This document shows positions 1 to 7,852 of a stretch of 64,000 nucleotides of DNA, piece after piece (position 1 is the stretch's first letter; each line of letters begins with the position of its first letter). The notes under the pieces were generated by a model, which searched no databases, was not told the origin of the DNA, and saw only the letters and a program-made list of their open reading frames with translations. Origin of the DNA: BD2-11 sp965221785. GTDB taxonomy: Bacteria; Gemmatimonadota; Gemmatimonadetes; Longimicrobiales; Gaopeijiaceae. The stretch spans positions 744,001 through 808,000 of the forward strand of contig CBDCSR010000002.1 in NCBI GenBank assembly GCA_965221785.1. Reading direction: 5' to 3'. Made by a program: the position numbers and the translations under genes.

Positions 1-618
1 CAGGGACCCGGTCGAGATCACACCGTCGACGATCAGCAGCGGGGCCTGGCTCTGCATGATGCTGGTGGGGCCCCGGAACTGGATGGAGGGCTCGTCGCCG
101 GGCTGGCCGGTGCCCTGGATCACGCGGGTTCCCGCCGTGCGACCCTGGAGCAGACTCGCCACGTTGAGCGCCGAAGCGATCTGCGCGTCCTCGACCTGCA
201 CCTGGTCCACGGTGAAGGCCAGCTCGGTCTCGGGGGTGGCGCCCGCAACGCCGGTCACGACCACGGCGTCCATCGCCAGCACCCGCGACTCCAGCAGGAA
301 GTTGGCGACCACGGGGGCCCCGGTAGTGACGTCGATGACCTGGGCGTCGGTCTGGCGACCGATGAGTTCCGCCCGGATCTCGTACTGGCCGACGGGCACG
401 TTGGGAAGCGCATACGCTCCGTCGGCGTTGGTCAGCATTCCGAGTTGCAGCTCGGGGATGTGGACCTGAACCGTGGCGATGGGCTCGCCGGTGTTCGCGT
501 CGGTCACCGTTCCGGTGACGGTCCCCACCTGCGCCGCGAGGCCACCCGCGGCCATCGCCAGCGCGGCCCCGAGAACAACCGCCGATGACCAGACCCTTCT
601 AACGCGCGCTCCGTCCAT
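1..618 (-). CDS. SusC/RagA-like TonB-dependent receptor, N-terminal part (runs off the left edge)
   Basis: The 206 visible residues start at an ATG at 618. A signal peptide (about residues 1-29, ending GGLAAQ) is followed by a carboxypeptidase-regulatory-like beta-sandwich (about 31-110: GTVTGTVTDANTGEPI, then NADGAYALPNVPVGQYEI). The start of a TonB plug comes next, with LLQGRTAGTRV, IQFRGPTSI and PLLIVDGVI. This domain order is that of SusC-type outer-membrane receptors, which import large nutrients with TonB energy. The barrel lies beyond the edge, so substrate cannot be inferred. A sigma-70-like promoter sits at 798-827, leaving a leader of about 170 nt. The plug resembles that of the next gene (853-1812), suggesting duplication. 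Confidence 0.9.
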   Translation of the reverse strand, partial: MDGARVRRVWSSAVVLGAALAMAAGGLAAQVGTVTGTVTDANTGEPIATVQVHIPELQLGMLTNADGAYALPNVPVGQYEIRAELIGRQTDAQVIDVTTGAPVVANFLLESRVLAMDAVVVTGVAGATPETELAFTVDQVQVEDAQIASALNVASLLQGRTAGTRVIQGTGQPGDEPSIQFRGPTSIMQSQAPLLIVDGVISTGSL

Positions 619-797
619 GATGAGCCCCCACGTGCAATGCACTCAGACAACCCGCGAGGTCCGGACACGCCCGGAGGCGTTCGGACCAACGCAAAAAGCC
701 GCGCAGGCGCCGTGAGCAGGTGGACCTACCCCGGGCCAGCGCGGCATGAATTACCGCCATGTTCCAGCTTCCTTCCCAGAATGTACTACGTACCGGC

Positions 798-827
798 AGA
801 CTACGCCGCGCCCTGACTTTCTGTCAA
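798..827 (-). promoter_or_regulatory. Candidate sigma-70 promoter for the SusC-like receptor
   Basis: On the minus strand there is a perfect TTGACA (822-827), an 18-nt spacer and TAGTCT (798-803). A block reading ACATTCT follows at 779-785. The same layout recurs at 2496-2525, including the GCGGCG just before the -10 and the downstream GTACATTCT, so this looks like a shared promoter type rather than chance. Confidence 0.5.
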
Positions 828-852
828 GCGAAGGACACCCGGAGGGGGACGA

Positions 853-1812
853 TCAACGGCTGAGGTCCGCGGGGCACTGCGCGATGTTGTTGAAGTCTCG
901 GGCCGTGGTCACGCGGATGATCCCGGCGGTCCCTCGGGGACCCGCGATCAGAGTCGCGGCAGGGCCTCGGAGAACACGGATATCGACGATGTCGCGCGTG
1001 TCGATGTCTCCCAGGTCCCCGCCCGAAACATATCCGTCGATGACCAGGAGCGGCTGCGCTTCCACCGGCTCGGGGTCCGGCGGGCGCCGCTTGGTGGTGA
1101 TCTCGATCACGCCGCCCTGGGCCCGGGAGCCGTAGTGGGCTGCGGCGGCTGCACCCTTGAGAACCTCGATGCGCTCCACGTCCATGGGATCGATCCCGGC
1201 CGTGCTGTGCCCCGCGATGATCCCGTCCACGACCACCAGCGGTTGCTGCTCCGCCCCGCCCAGGGTGGCGGGACCGCGAAGGAGAATGTCGGACTCCTGG
1301 CCGGGAAGGCCGCTTCCCCGCACCACCCTTCCGCCGGCCATCCCGCGGAGAAGGTTGGCGACGCTGCCGCCGGCCGTCGCGGTCCGAAGCCGGTCGCCGC
1401 TCAGCTCCTCCACCGAGAACGGGAGCTCGGCGCGTGAACGCTCCGCGGGCGTGCCCGTGACCACCAGTTCGTCGAGCGCGAAGGCGCGCGGACCCACCTG
1501 CACGGTGACCTCGGTGGCCTCCCCGGGTTCGACCTCGACGGTGCGGGCCGCCAGTTCGCAGCCCAGCGCGTAAACCAGCAGCCGGTGCTCGCCGGGACGA
1601 ACCGCGGCCAGGTCGAACCGCCCCTCGGCGTCGGTGTCCGCGCGCAGTCCCAACTCGGGAAAGAGGACCTGGACCCCGGGCACCACCGGACCACCGCTGT
1701 AGACCACCTGCCCGCTGACGCTTCCCGGGACCTGCGCGGAAGCTTTCTGCGGGAGCAGCGCGAGAAGTGCGATGCTCGCGACGAACGGGCTCAGCCGCTG
1801 GAGCGGGCTCAT
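853..1812 (-). CDS. Secreted plug-domain protein without a beta-barrel (SusC N-terminus-like)
   Basis: The 319-aa product has a signal peptide (residues 1-26, ending KASAQ) and a carboxypeptidase-regulatory-like domain (about 28-110). A TonB plug domain follows, with LVVTGTPAERS, LLRGMAGGRVV, PLVVVDGIIAG and VERIEVLKGAAAAAHYG. Unlike a true receptor (usually 900-1100 aa) there is no barrel. Instead a second plug-like ending follows: PLLVIDGYVSGGDLGDID, then IVDIRVLRGPAATLIAG and GTAGIIRVTT. It starts 13 bp after the upstream barrel gene, with a TGAGGGG ribosome site, so the two probably share the 2496-2525 promoter. The family is recognisable; the function of a barrel-less plug protein is unknown. 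It could be a periplasmic decoy, a TonB-interacting partner or a degraded receptor. Confidence 0.85.
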   Translation of the reverse strand: MSPLQRLSPFVASIALLALLPQKASAQVPGSVSGQVVYSGGPVVPGVQVLFPELGLRADTDAEGRFDLAAVRPGEHRLLVYALGCELAARTVEVEPGEATEVTVQVGPRAFALDELVVTGTPAERSRAELPFSVEELSGDRLRTATAGGSVANLLRGMAGGRVVRGSGLPGQESDILLRGPATLGGAEQQPLVVVDGIIAGHSTAGIDPMDVERIEVLKGAAAAAHYGSRAQGGVIEITTKRRPPDPEPVEAQPLLVIDGYVSGGDLGDIDTRDIVDIRVLRGPAATLIAGPRGTAGIIRVTTARDFNNIAQCPADLSR

Positions 1813-1825
1813 GTCCCGCAGCCCC

Positions 1826-2461
1826 TCAGAAGTTCAGCAGCAGCGCCGCAGTGAGGATGCGATCCTTGTGCGTGAGGTCTTCCCCGAAGCGGGTGAACGA
1901 TGTCTGCAGCTGCCGGAACTCCCCACGGAGCCCCAGGCGGCTGTCCGCTCCGAAGCGGGCTTCCACCCCGCCCGCATAGCTCCACGCGCCGTCGAATCCA
2001 CGCGCATCGGGTCCGCCCTGGGGGTCGAAAACCCACTTGTACGACTTCCATCCCCCACCGACGGCACCGTAGGGCGAAACCGTCATCGCCCCTGCCGCAA
2101 GAGGAAGACGGACCACGAAGTCGCCCTGAATGGTCCAGATGCGCGGATCACGACCCGATACGATCGACGAGCGTCCGTCGGAGGCCCCCAGGGTCCCGTG
2201 CTCCGTCGACAGGGCGTTGACCTGCACGCCCATGTGGCGATGGAACCAGAAGTTCAAGGCACCCCCCAGCAACGAGGTGGCGTCAAACCCACCGCCGTCC
2301 CGGAACCGGGTCGTGGGATTCATCTGTCCGAAGATCAGGCCCACGGATACGACATCGTCGCCCGGCTCGGCCTGGCCCAGCGAGCCGAACAGCTGGGCGG
2401 AGAGGTCGCTGGCCGGAAGGGCGAAGAAAGAGAGGAAGGTGACCAACACGACGCGCTTCAT
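1826..2461 (-). CDS. Small outer-membrane beta-barrel protein
   Basis: From the ATG at 2461 the product has 211 residues: a signal peptide (MKRVVLVTFLSFFALPASDLS), then alternating amphipathic strands rich in Gly and aromatics, ending in LLLNF, a terminal Phe typical of barrel proteins. Two upstream in-frame ATGs exist (2473 and 2491). The 2491 one lies next to the -10 of the likely promoter (2496-2501) and could hardly be inside the transcript, and the signal peptide fits 2461 best. It is the first gene of a two-gene unit with the plug protein (853-1812). The size suggests an 8-stranded OmpA/OprF-like barrel; no ligand can be inferred. Confidence 0.8.
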   Translation of the reverse strand: MKRVVLVTFLSFFALPASDLSAQLFGSLGQAEPGDDVVSVGLIFGQMNPTTRFRDGGGFDATSLLGGALNFWFHRHMGVQVNALSTEHGTLGASDGRSSIVSGRDPRIWTIQGDFVVRLPLAAGAMTVSPYGAVGGGWKSYKWVFDPQGGPDARGFDGAWSYAGGVEARFGADSRLGLRGEFRQLQTSFTRFGEDLTHKDRILTAALLLNF

Positions 2462-2495
2462 ATCGCCCTCCATGCCAAGAATGTACCGCATTCGC

Positions 2496-2525
2496 AGAGT
2501 ACGCCGCGGACGAGCGGTTTGTCAA
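2496..2525 (-). promoter_or_regulatory. Candidate sigma-70 promoter for the barrel/plug operon
   Basis: On the minus strand: TTGACA (2520-2525), an 18-nt spacer, and TACTCT (2496-2501), followed by GTACATTCT. It matches the receptor promoter at 798-827 in hexamers, spacer length and flanks. Its position excludes the start codon at 2491 and supports translation from 2461. Confidence 0.5.
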
Positions 2526-2612
2526 AGACGCGGGAACGAGACGGCCCCGGGCGAAGATCCCGACGGATCCTCCTCCCGGGGCCGGAAGACTCGGCGCCGA
2601 GGCCGGGTAACG

Positions 2613-4046
2613 TCAGCCGCCCGGACCCGACCTGCTGGCGTCCGTGGCGACCGCCGGGAGGCGCACGAAGCCGATGCCGCGCGCGTCGTCCCACTCGACC
2701 ACCGTGCCGTGCGGCTCGGAGGCGTCGATCAGGTCCTGGATGATTTTCCTGCCCAGCTCGCGGTCCGCGAACATCGGCCGGCCGCGCACGGTGGCGGGCT
2801 GCCCGAATCCCAGCGAGATGGGGTGCAGCTCAAGGTTCACCAGTTCCTCGCCCCGGAAGGTGGGCATCGCAACCACCGACTCCCAGATCTCGGCACGCGC
2901 CGGGAAGCCGGTGGTCTCGTTCTGGTAGCGGGTCGCGTTGAAGTCGGCGACCCAGGCATTGGGTTCGCCCTCGAGCCCCAGGCCGGCGTAGTTGTCGTAC
3001 GGCAGCCGCAGCAAGGTCTCGTTCTGGAAGATGAAGTCGCCCAGGGAGTAAAGGATGGGCTTGCCCTGGTAGATGTCGATTCCGGTGAGGTAATGGGGTC
3101 CGTGCCCCACGAACACGTCCGCTCCGGCGTCGATCATCGCGTGCGCGAACTTCTTGAGGTACGGGCCCTGGTTGTGGGCATGGATCGTCACCACCACGTA
3201 CTCGGCCAGCCGCGAGGCGTTGTTCACGACCGCCGCGATCTCCGCCATGTCCACGGGATCCGGGTCGCTGTCGATGCCGGACTCGTCGCCCGGATGGAGC
3301 GTGGTGCCGAACACGTTCAGGGGCTCGCCGGGAGCGCCCAGATCGCCCTGCTGCCCGAGCGCCTCCAGGTCCATGCCCTGGAGCGACTGGCGCAGTGCTT
3401 CGAGCTGGCCCCTCTCCACATATCGCGTGGTGATCACGCGCAGCGGGTTCAGGCCGGGACGTCCGCGCACCCCGCCCTTCGCCGGACCGGCGACCGAGTG
3501 GGGCGGGAAGGCCGACGACACCGAGATCAGCGCAACGCGGCCGTCGTGCGTCTCGAGGAAGCGTGCCTCACGGGCCTCCGCAAGGTTCTCGCCCGTCCCC
3601 GCGGTGAGCAGCCCTGCCGCTTCCGAGTGGCGGCGGGTGATCCGGTGCCCGTCCGCGGAGTAGTCGCCCGTGTGATTGTTGGCCATCGACACCATGTCGA
3701 ACCCGGCCCAGACCAACTCGTTGGCGAGATTCGGGTCGGCGCGCATCCAGGTGCCGCCGCTGGAGGCGGCCGGATACGGCTCATAGTCGTGGAAAAGCAC
3801 CTCGAGATTGACGAACGAGGCGTCGGCGCTGCGAACGAGCTCGATCATGTCGAGGTACTCGCGTTCCTTGTAGGGGGAGAGCCGGCGCGTGATGATGGCG
3901 TCTCCAGTGAGCGCCACCGTGAACATTCCGTCGGCGGACAGGCTTCCGGACGGGTCCTGGGCGGTGGCCTCCGCGGGGCCCGCGAAGGCCAGGAAGGTGA
4001 TCGCGCCGAAGATCGCGGCGCCGATGAACAGGGATCGTTTGAGCAT
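2613..4046 (-). CDS. CapA-family metallophosphatase-like protein, secreted
   Basis: The 477-aa product starts at an ATG at 4046, with AGGAGG ideally placed upstream, and has a signal peptide (MLKRSLFIGAAIFGAITFLA, ending ATAQ). The CapA/PgsA motifs follow in order: ALTGDAII, NLEVLFHD, MANNHTGDYS, VTIHAHNQGPY, VGHGPHYLTGIDIY and ILYSLGDFIFQ. The His/Asp/Asn residues match the calcineurin-like metal centre of this family. CapA proteins take part in poly-gamma-glutamate or capsule export and anchoring. No capB or capC is nearby, so a role in capsule is not supported and a general exported phosphatase is equally likely. It lies divergently from the sigma-factor cluster. Confidence 0.93.
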   Translation of the reverse strand: MLKRSLFIGAAIFGAITFLAFAGPAEATAQDPSGSLSADGMFTVALTGDAIITRRLSPYKEREYLDMIELVRSADASFVNLEVLFHDYEPYPAASSGGTWMRADPNLANELVWAGFDMVSMANNHTGDYSADGHRITRRHSEAAGLLTAGTGENLAEAREARFLETHDGRVALISVSSAFPPHSVAGPAKGGVRGRPGLNPLRVITTRYVERGQLEALRQSLQGMDLEALGQQGDLGAPGEPLNVFGTTLHPGDESGIDSDPDPVDMAEIAAVVNNASRLAEYVVVTIHAHNQGPYLKKFAHAMIDAGADVFVGHGPHYLTGIDIYQGKPILYSLGDFIFQNETLLRLPYDNYAGLGLEGEPNAWVADFNATRYQNETTGFPARAEIWESVVAMPTFRGEELVNLELHPISLGFGQPATVRGRPMFADRELGRKIIQDLIDASEPHGTVVEWDDARGIGFVRLPAVATDASRSGPGG

Positions 4047-4169
4047 GCCACTCCTCCTGAAAAACGGGTCGATGCTCGGGTGCCGGTTGGCCCGGCTGCC
4101 TCGGATGGGCATAGTAAAGGCGGGAGGGGTGTCTTCGCGAGTCGGACGCAAGGCCGCCTGAGCGAGCAC

Positions 4170-4571
4170 ATGATCCCTCTCGACCGGACCTCAAAGGCAC
4201 TTGGGCGGATGCCGATGCTCGGAGTGACGACATTCCTGGGGGCCATCTGGCTCTGGCTGCTGCTGGTCGCACGTCACCGCCTGGAGTCCGGCAGGCCGCC
4301 GAGCCACCCCGAAAGCCGCGAGTCCCGGGGATGGGTCCGAGCGGCGCAGGCCGTGGGCGGACTGTTCGGGGGATTCCTGGGTTCGTCGTTCGGAGGTTTT
4401 CTGGAGGTGATCGGCCTCGCCGCGGCCCTGGCGATCTTCTCGGTCGCCATCGTCCCGCAACAGAAGCGAATCTGGTCGGGCACGGTCCGGGATCGCCGAA
4501 TCCCGGCACCCGATGACGAAGCCGAACAGGCGTGGGACGCCGATTCCGTTGATCGGATCGGGCGCGCGTAG
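4170..4571 (+). CDS. Possible small membrane protein (uncertain)
   Basis: The 133-codon frame encodes two hydrophobic segments: MLGVTTFLGAIWLWLLLVA and a Gly-rich stretch ending IGLAAALAIFSVAI. A charged tail follows. No ribosome site is convincing for the ATG at 4170; ATGs at 4209 and 4215 are alternatives. No family is recognised. It is the 3' end of a much longer open frame antisense to CapA, so it may be chance. It is listed because the hydrophobic pattern is unusual for a shadow frame and no other gene occupies the gap before the sigma-factor operon. Confidence 0.3.
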   Translation: MIPLDRTSKALGRMPMLGVTTFLGAIWLWLLLVARHRLESGRPPSHPESRESRGWVRAAQAVGGLFGGFLGSSFGGFLEVIGLAAALAIFSVAIVPQQKRIWSGTVRDRRIPAPDDEAEQAWDADSVDRIGRA

Positions 4572-4674
4572 CATCGCTGCATGACACGCTGCGCGGCCTG
4601 ACCTCGCGCGACGGTTGACGGGATCCGGCAGCCTCGCCACCCGCCGGTTCCACCGCAGCTGTTGAGCTGCAGGT

Positions 4675-4703
4675 GTTAACCGGTTGCGTGCATCGGACGT
4701 TCT
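4675..4703 (+). promoter_or_regulatory. Candidate ECF-type promoter
   Basis: GTTAACC (4675-4681) is followed by a 16-nt spacer and CGTTCT (4698-4703). This resembles the AAC/CGT pair with 16-17 nt spacing recognised by many ECF sigma factors. It lies 104 bp upstream of the membrane-protein/sigma/anti-sigma operon, so autoregulation is a reasonable inference. Confidence 0.35.
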
Positions 4704-4806
4704 ACATGGTGGAGAAAGGATCCCCGGCGGTGGAGAAACGGAATCCCCCCGCTCCGGCAAGATCCGTTGGAGGATGGCCCTGCAAACACGAGATGAGAGG
4801 TGACAG

Positions 4807-5214
4807 GTGAACTGGAGCGCGATCGAGGACATAGTGATGACGCTGGGGCTGTTCGCAGCCGTCGTGGCGATCATCTGGCTGAGGGCCAGGGTGAATCAGG
4901 TCAGGCTGGCGAGGCAGGCCGAAACCCAGCAGCAGTTGCTGGCCAAGTTCCAGTCGGGCCGCGAACTCGCGGAGTTCATCGAAACGGAGGACGGCAAGCA
5001 GTTCCTGGGTCAGTTCGAGTCCGACCCGAATCGCATGATCCTGGTCGTTCTTTCCGCGGGAATCGTCTCGACCGTTCTGGGGTTCGGCCTCCTCCTGCTC
5101 ATGATATGGGAAAACGGCTTTCTCTTCCCGGGCGTCGGGACGACGGCGCTCGGCGTCGGTCTCATTGCTGCGGCCATCATCTCGAAGAAGCTGTCGGACC
5201 AGTGGCGCCAGTAG
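4807..5214 (+). CDS. Two-helix membrane protein, first gene of the sigma-factor operon
   Basis: The product has 135 aa from a GTG start, with a GAGAGGTGACAG ribosome site. An N-terminal membrane helix (about residues 10-25, MTLGLFAAVVAIIWLRA) is followed by a charged, possibly coiled stretch (about 27-75). A hydrophobic pair then covers about 77-127 (ILVVLSAGIVSTVLGFGLLLLMI and GVGTTALGVGLIAAAII). It ends 3 bp before the sigma factor and is probably co-transcribed with it. Similar small membrane proteins often precede Gemmatimonadota/Acidobacteria-type ECF genes. The function is unknown; sensing or anchoring for the sigma/anti-sigma pair is only inference from position. Confidence 0.75.
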   Translation: MNWSAIEDIVMTLGLFAAVVAIIWLRARVNQVRLARQAETQQQLLAKFQSGRELAEFIETEDGKQFLGQFESDPNRMILVVLSAGIVSTVLGFGLLLLMIWENGFLFPGVGTTALGVGLIAAAIISKKLSDQWRQ

Positions 5215-5217
5215 CGA

Positions 5218-5721
5218 ATGCATGAGGACGAGGCCGCGTTCCGCCGGGTCTACGAGCGTACGGCGCCGCGGCTTCGAGCGTACCTGCACCTGGCCGTGAA
5301 GGATTCGGCGCTGGCGGACGACGTTTTGCAGGAAGCCTACTACCGCCTTCTCCGCGCTGAAATGAAGGACGCAGCCATCGGTCAGGTGCGGTCCTATCTG
5401 TACAAGACGGCCCGGACGCTGGTTGCGGACCATGGGCGGAGGGTGGGTCGCGAACGGAAGCGCCGACAACGATGGAATCCGTCCGCTTCGGAGAGCCCCA
5501 GGCATGACCTCACGCTCGACATGCAGCGGCTCTTCGCCCGGCTCTCGGAGAGGGAGCAGACGCTTCTCTGGCTCGCGTATGTGGAGGGTGCCAGCCACCG
5601 GGAGATCGCGGCTTCGCTGGGCATGGGGGCGAACAGCGTCCGTGTCGTGCTGTACCGGGCGCGCAAGAGGTTGGCGGGGATTCTGGAGGGCCACGGGTGG
5701 GGCCCGGAGGAGGTGGCATGA
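5218..5721 (+). CDS. ECF-family RNA polymerase sigma factor
   Basis: The 167-aa length is typical of ECF sigma factors. Region 2 covers about residues 8-75, with ALADDVLQEAYYRLLRAE and VRSYLYKTARTLVADH. Region 4 covers about 108-160: LSEREQTLLWLAYVEGASH, then the helix-turn-helix REIAASLGMGANSVRVVLYRA. It redirects RNA polymerase to stress or envelope promoters. The stop codon overlaps the next gene's ATG (ATGA), the usual coupling of a sigma factor to its anti-sigma factor. A candidate target promoter lies at 4675-4703. Confidence 0.95.
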   Translation: MHEDEAAFRRVYERTAPRLRAYLHLAVKDSALADDVLQEAYYRLLRAEMKDAAIGQVRSYLYKTARTLVADHGRRVGRERKRRQRWNPSASESPRHDLTLDMQRLFARLSEREQTLLWLAYVEGASHREIAASLGMGANSVRVVLYRARKRLAGILEGHGWGPEEVA

Positions 5722-6188
5722 TTGCGGATCCATGTCCCAGGGAGGAATCCGTGCTGCACGCGGCACGGGCGGGAAGATGGAGCGATGGGCTGACGGCTCA
5801 CCTGGGGCGATGCGACTCGTGCCGGGAAGCCAGCACGGTGATTCGATGGATGATTGAGCTCGGCCAAACCGTGGGCTCGGGAACGGCTCTTCTGCCGGAC
5901 CCCCGCCTGATCTGGCTCAAGGCCCGGATTCGCCGGCGGTCCGAGGCGTCGTGGCGGACACTGCTTCCCATAGGGATTGCGTGCGGGGCGTCGGCCATTG
6001 GATTGGGAGTGATCGTCGCACCCCTTCCGGGGAATGCCTGGAGGTCGCTTCGGGAGTGGCTGACGGGCGCAGGCATCGCGGGGTGGGAACTCCCGAGCCT
6101 CGCGTCCCCCGGGTCACTCGCGATCGCGTGGATGCCCGCGGCAGTCCTGTTGATGCTGCTCTTGTTGTTCACGGCCAGCGAAGCGTAG
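5718..6188 (+). CDS. Putative zinc-finger anti-sigma factor
   Basis: From the ATG at 5718 (4-bp overlap with the sigma gene) the product has 156 aa. Near residues 31-38 it has HLGRCDSC, the H-x3-C-x2-C zinc-binding signature of ZAS anti-sigma domains. Two hydrophobic segments follow: TLLPIGIACGASAIGLGVIV and SLAIAWMPAAVLLMLLLLF. The layout of a cytoplasmic zinc finger with membrane helices fits a membrane-bound anti-sigma factor that holds the upstream ECF factor until a signal arrives. An upstream in-frame start (5697) would add seven Gly-rich residues and is less likely given the coupled ATGA. Confidence 0.75.
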   Translation: MIADPCPREESVLHAARAGRWSDGLTAHLGRCDSCREASTVIRWMIELGQTVGSGTALLPDPRLIWLKARIRRRSEASWRTLLPIGIACGASAIGLGVIVAPLPGNAWRSLREWLTGAGIAGWELPSLASPGSLAIAWMPAAVLLMLLLLFTASEA

Positions 6189-6204
6189 GCAGGCAGCGCT
6201 CCGG

Positions 6205-7623
6205 TCAGCGCATCAGCGCCTCCAGCTCCTCCGGCGATCGCGGCAGCGTGGCGGTCAGCACCTCGGCGCCGTCGTCGGTCACCAGGATCACGTCCTCCAC
6301 GAAGACCGCGATGCCGATGTCGTGGTTGTAGTACCACGGTTCCACGGTGAACACCATGCCCGGCGCGAGCGGCTCGTCCATGAGCGCGGGGTCGCCCGCG
6401 GAGAGGCCGATGTGGTGGCCGAAGAACGAACCCGTCTGCATGTGGGGCTCCTCCTCGTCCGGGATCGCCTCGTAGGCCACGGCGGTGAGTTCGCGGAGGG
6501 TGACGCCGGGCCGGATCGCGGCGATGATCGCATCGGCGGCACGCGTGCTGACCAGCAGCTTCTCCCGCTGGATGTCCGTGAACGTCCCGTTTACCGGGAA
6601 CGTGCGCCCGATATCGCTGATGTAGCCGTCCACCTCGCAGCCGACGTCGAGGATGACCAGGTCGCCGTCCTCCATTCTGCGGTTACGGCGGTCGTAGTGG
6701 GCGGCCAGCACGCGCCAGGGCCAGAGGCTGTTGGGACCCGATTTGATGATGGGCGTGAAGGGCAGCGCCTGGGATCCGAAGGTGCGGCAGGTGTTCTCGA
6801 ACTCGCCCTGAAGCGTACGCTCGTCGACCCCGGGACGGATGCGCCAGGCGACCGACTGGATCCCCGCCATGGTCGCATCGGCGGCGATGCGCATGTGATC
6901 GATCTCGGCGGGGGTCTTGATCATGCGCAGGCGGGCGACGACGTCGTAGGCGTTGACGAGCTCCGCTTCCGGATGGTCGGTGCCGAGCCGGAGGATCAGC
7001 GACGCCGTCGCATCCAGGCTTCCGATCAGGGGGACGGCCGGGGGCGTGATCTCCCCGGTCGAGCCCGCGTTCACCCGCAGGGTCGCTCCGCCACGCACCC
7101 GAAGCCGGAGGAAGTCGGCGAACTCGGCGATGTCCCGGTATTCGTCGATGCCCGCGATGCTGCGCAGCTGATAGTCGTCGAGGAGCGGGCGCCCGGGGAA
7201 GTCGTTGGGCCGCCCCGGATTCTCGAAGCGGGGATCCCGCCGGGGCAGGAAGAGGATGGAACGGTCCCGCTCGGCGTCCAGAACCAGCATCGAGTGCACG
7301 ACTTCGAGGCCGGTCAGATACCAGAAGTCCTCCAGCTGGCGGAAGGTCTCGCCGTGGGTAAGCCCGTCGGAGGAGGGCGTGAGCAGGAGCCCGCCCCCGC
7401 TGGCGCGCAGGCCGTCCAGGATGCGCGCGCGGCGGTACGCGTACTCCTGGGCCCGGAATTCCAGCCGGGTCCAGTCGGTGTAGCGCTGCTCCGGGGTCTG
7501 GGCAGCCAGGGGCGCCGCCGCGACCGGGACGCCTCCCTCCGGGCTGGTGCCGACGGACAGGGCGGGGCTCGCGAATGCGAGAATGAGCACGGTGACACCG
7601 CGGCGAAACACTCTGGCCGACAT
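6205..7623 (-). CDS. Exported aminopeptidase P-family (M24) metallopeptidase
   Basis: The 472-aa product has a signal peptide (about residues 1-41, ending APLAAQ), an N-terminal creatinase-like domain and a C-terminal M24 domain. The five metal ligands are visible in order: Asp in VILDVGCEVDG, Asp in YISDIGRTFP, His in FFGHHIGLS, Glu in VFTVEPWYYN and Glu in AVFVEDVIL. This family removes residues before proline from peptides. The signal peptide indicates periplasmic or extracellular use in peptide scavenging, consistent with the S9 peptidase at 21363-23900. It is divergent from the VPS10-like gene, with 229 bp between them. Confidence 0.95.
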   Translation of the reverse strand: MSARVFRRGVTVLILAFASPALSVGTSPEGGVPVAAAPLAAQTPEQRYTDWTRLEFRAQEYAYRRARILDGLRASGGGLLLTPSSDGLTHGETFRQLEDFWYLTGLEVVHSMLVLDAERDRSILFLPRRDPRFENPGRPNDFPGRPLLDDYQLRSIAGIDEYRDIAEFADFLRLRVRGGATLRVNAGSTGEITPPAVPLIGSLDATASLILRLGTDHPEAELVNAYDVVARLRMIKTPAEIDHMRIAADATMAGIQSVAWRIRPGVDERTLQGEFENTCRTFGSQALPFTPIIKSGPNSLWPWRVLAAHYDRRNRRMEDGDLVILDVGCEVDGYISDIGRTFPVNGTFTDIQREKLLVSTRAADAIIAAIRPGVTLRELTAVAYEAIPDEEEPHMQTGSFFGHHIGLSAGDPALMDEPLAPGMVFTVEPWYYNHDIGIAVFVEDVILVTDDGAEVLTATLPRSPEELEALMR

Positions 7624-7852
7624 GATTCACGATCCGTTGTCGAAGACTGATGCGGTTGCGGGCAACTTGGCAGCCGGGGCGAGCGCCGTCCATGGCGCGC
7701 GGCACCGCGGCAGCCGAACACCGACGAGTCGGTGTGTGTCCGGCAGGAGGGAGCGGGCGTCCGAAATCGGCGTCCCTGCGCCCCTACTCCACCGCGCGGG
7801 AAGACGGTACACTTTTCCCGTCCTTACACACTATCGTCCGAGGATCACTACG

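Noticed and set aside
2130..4169. Long plus-strand open frame (up to 813 codons) antisense to the CapA-like gene
   Set aside because: The opposite strand encodes a complete CapA with all metal motifs and a strong ribosome site; the plus translation is Arg/His/Gly-rich without domains.
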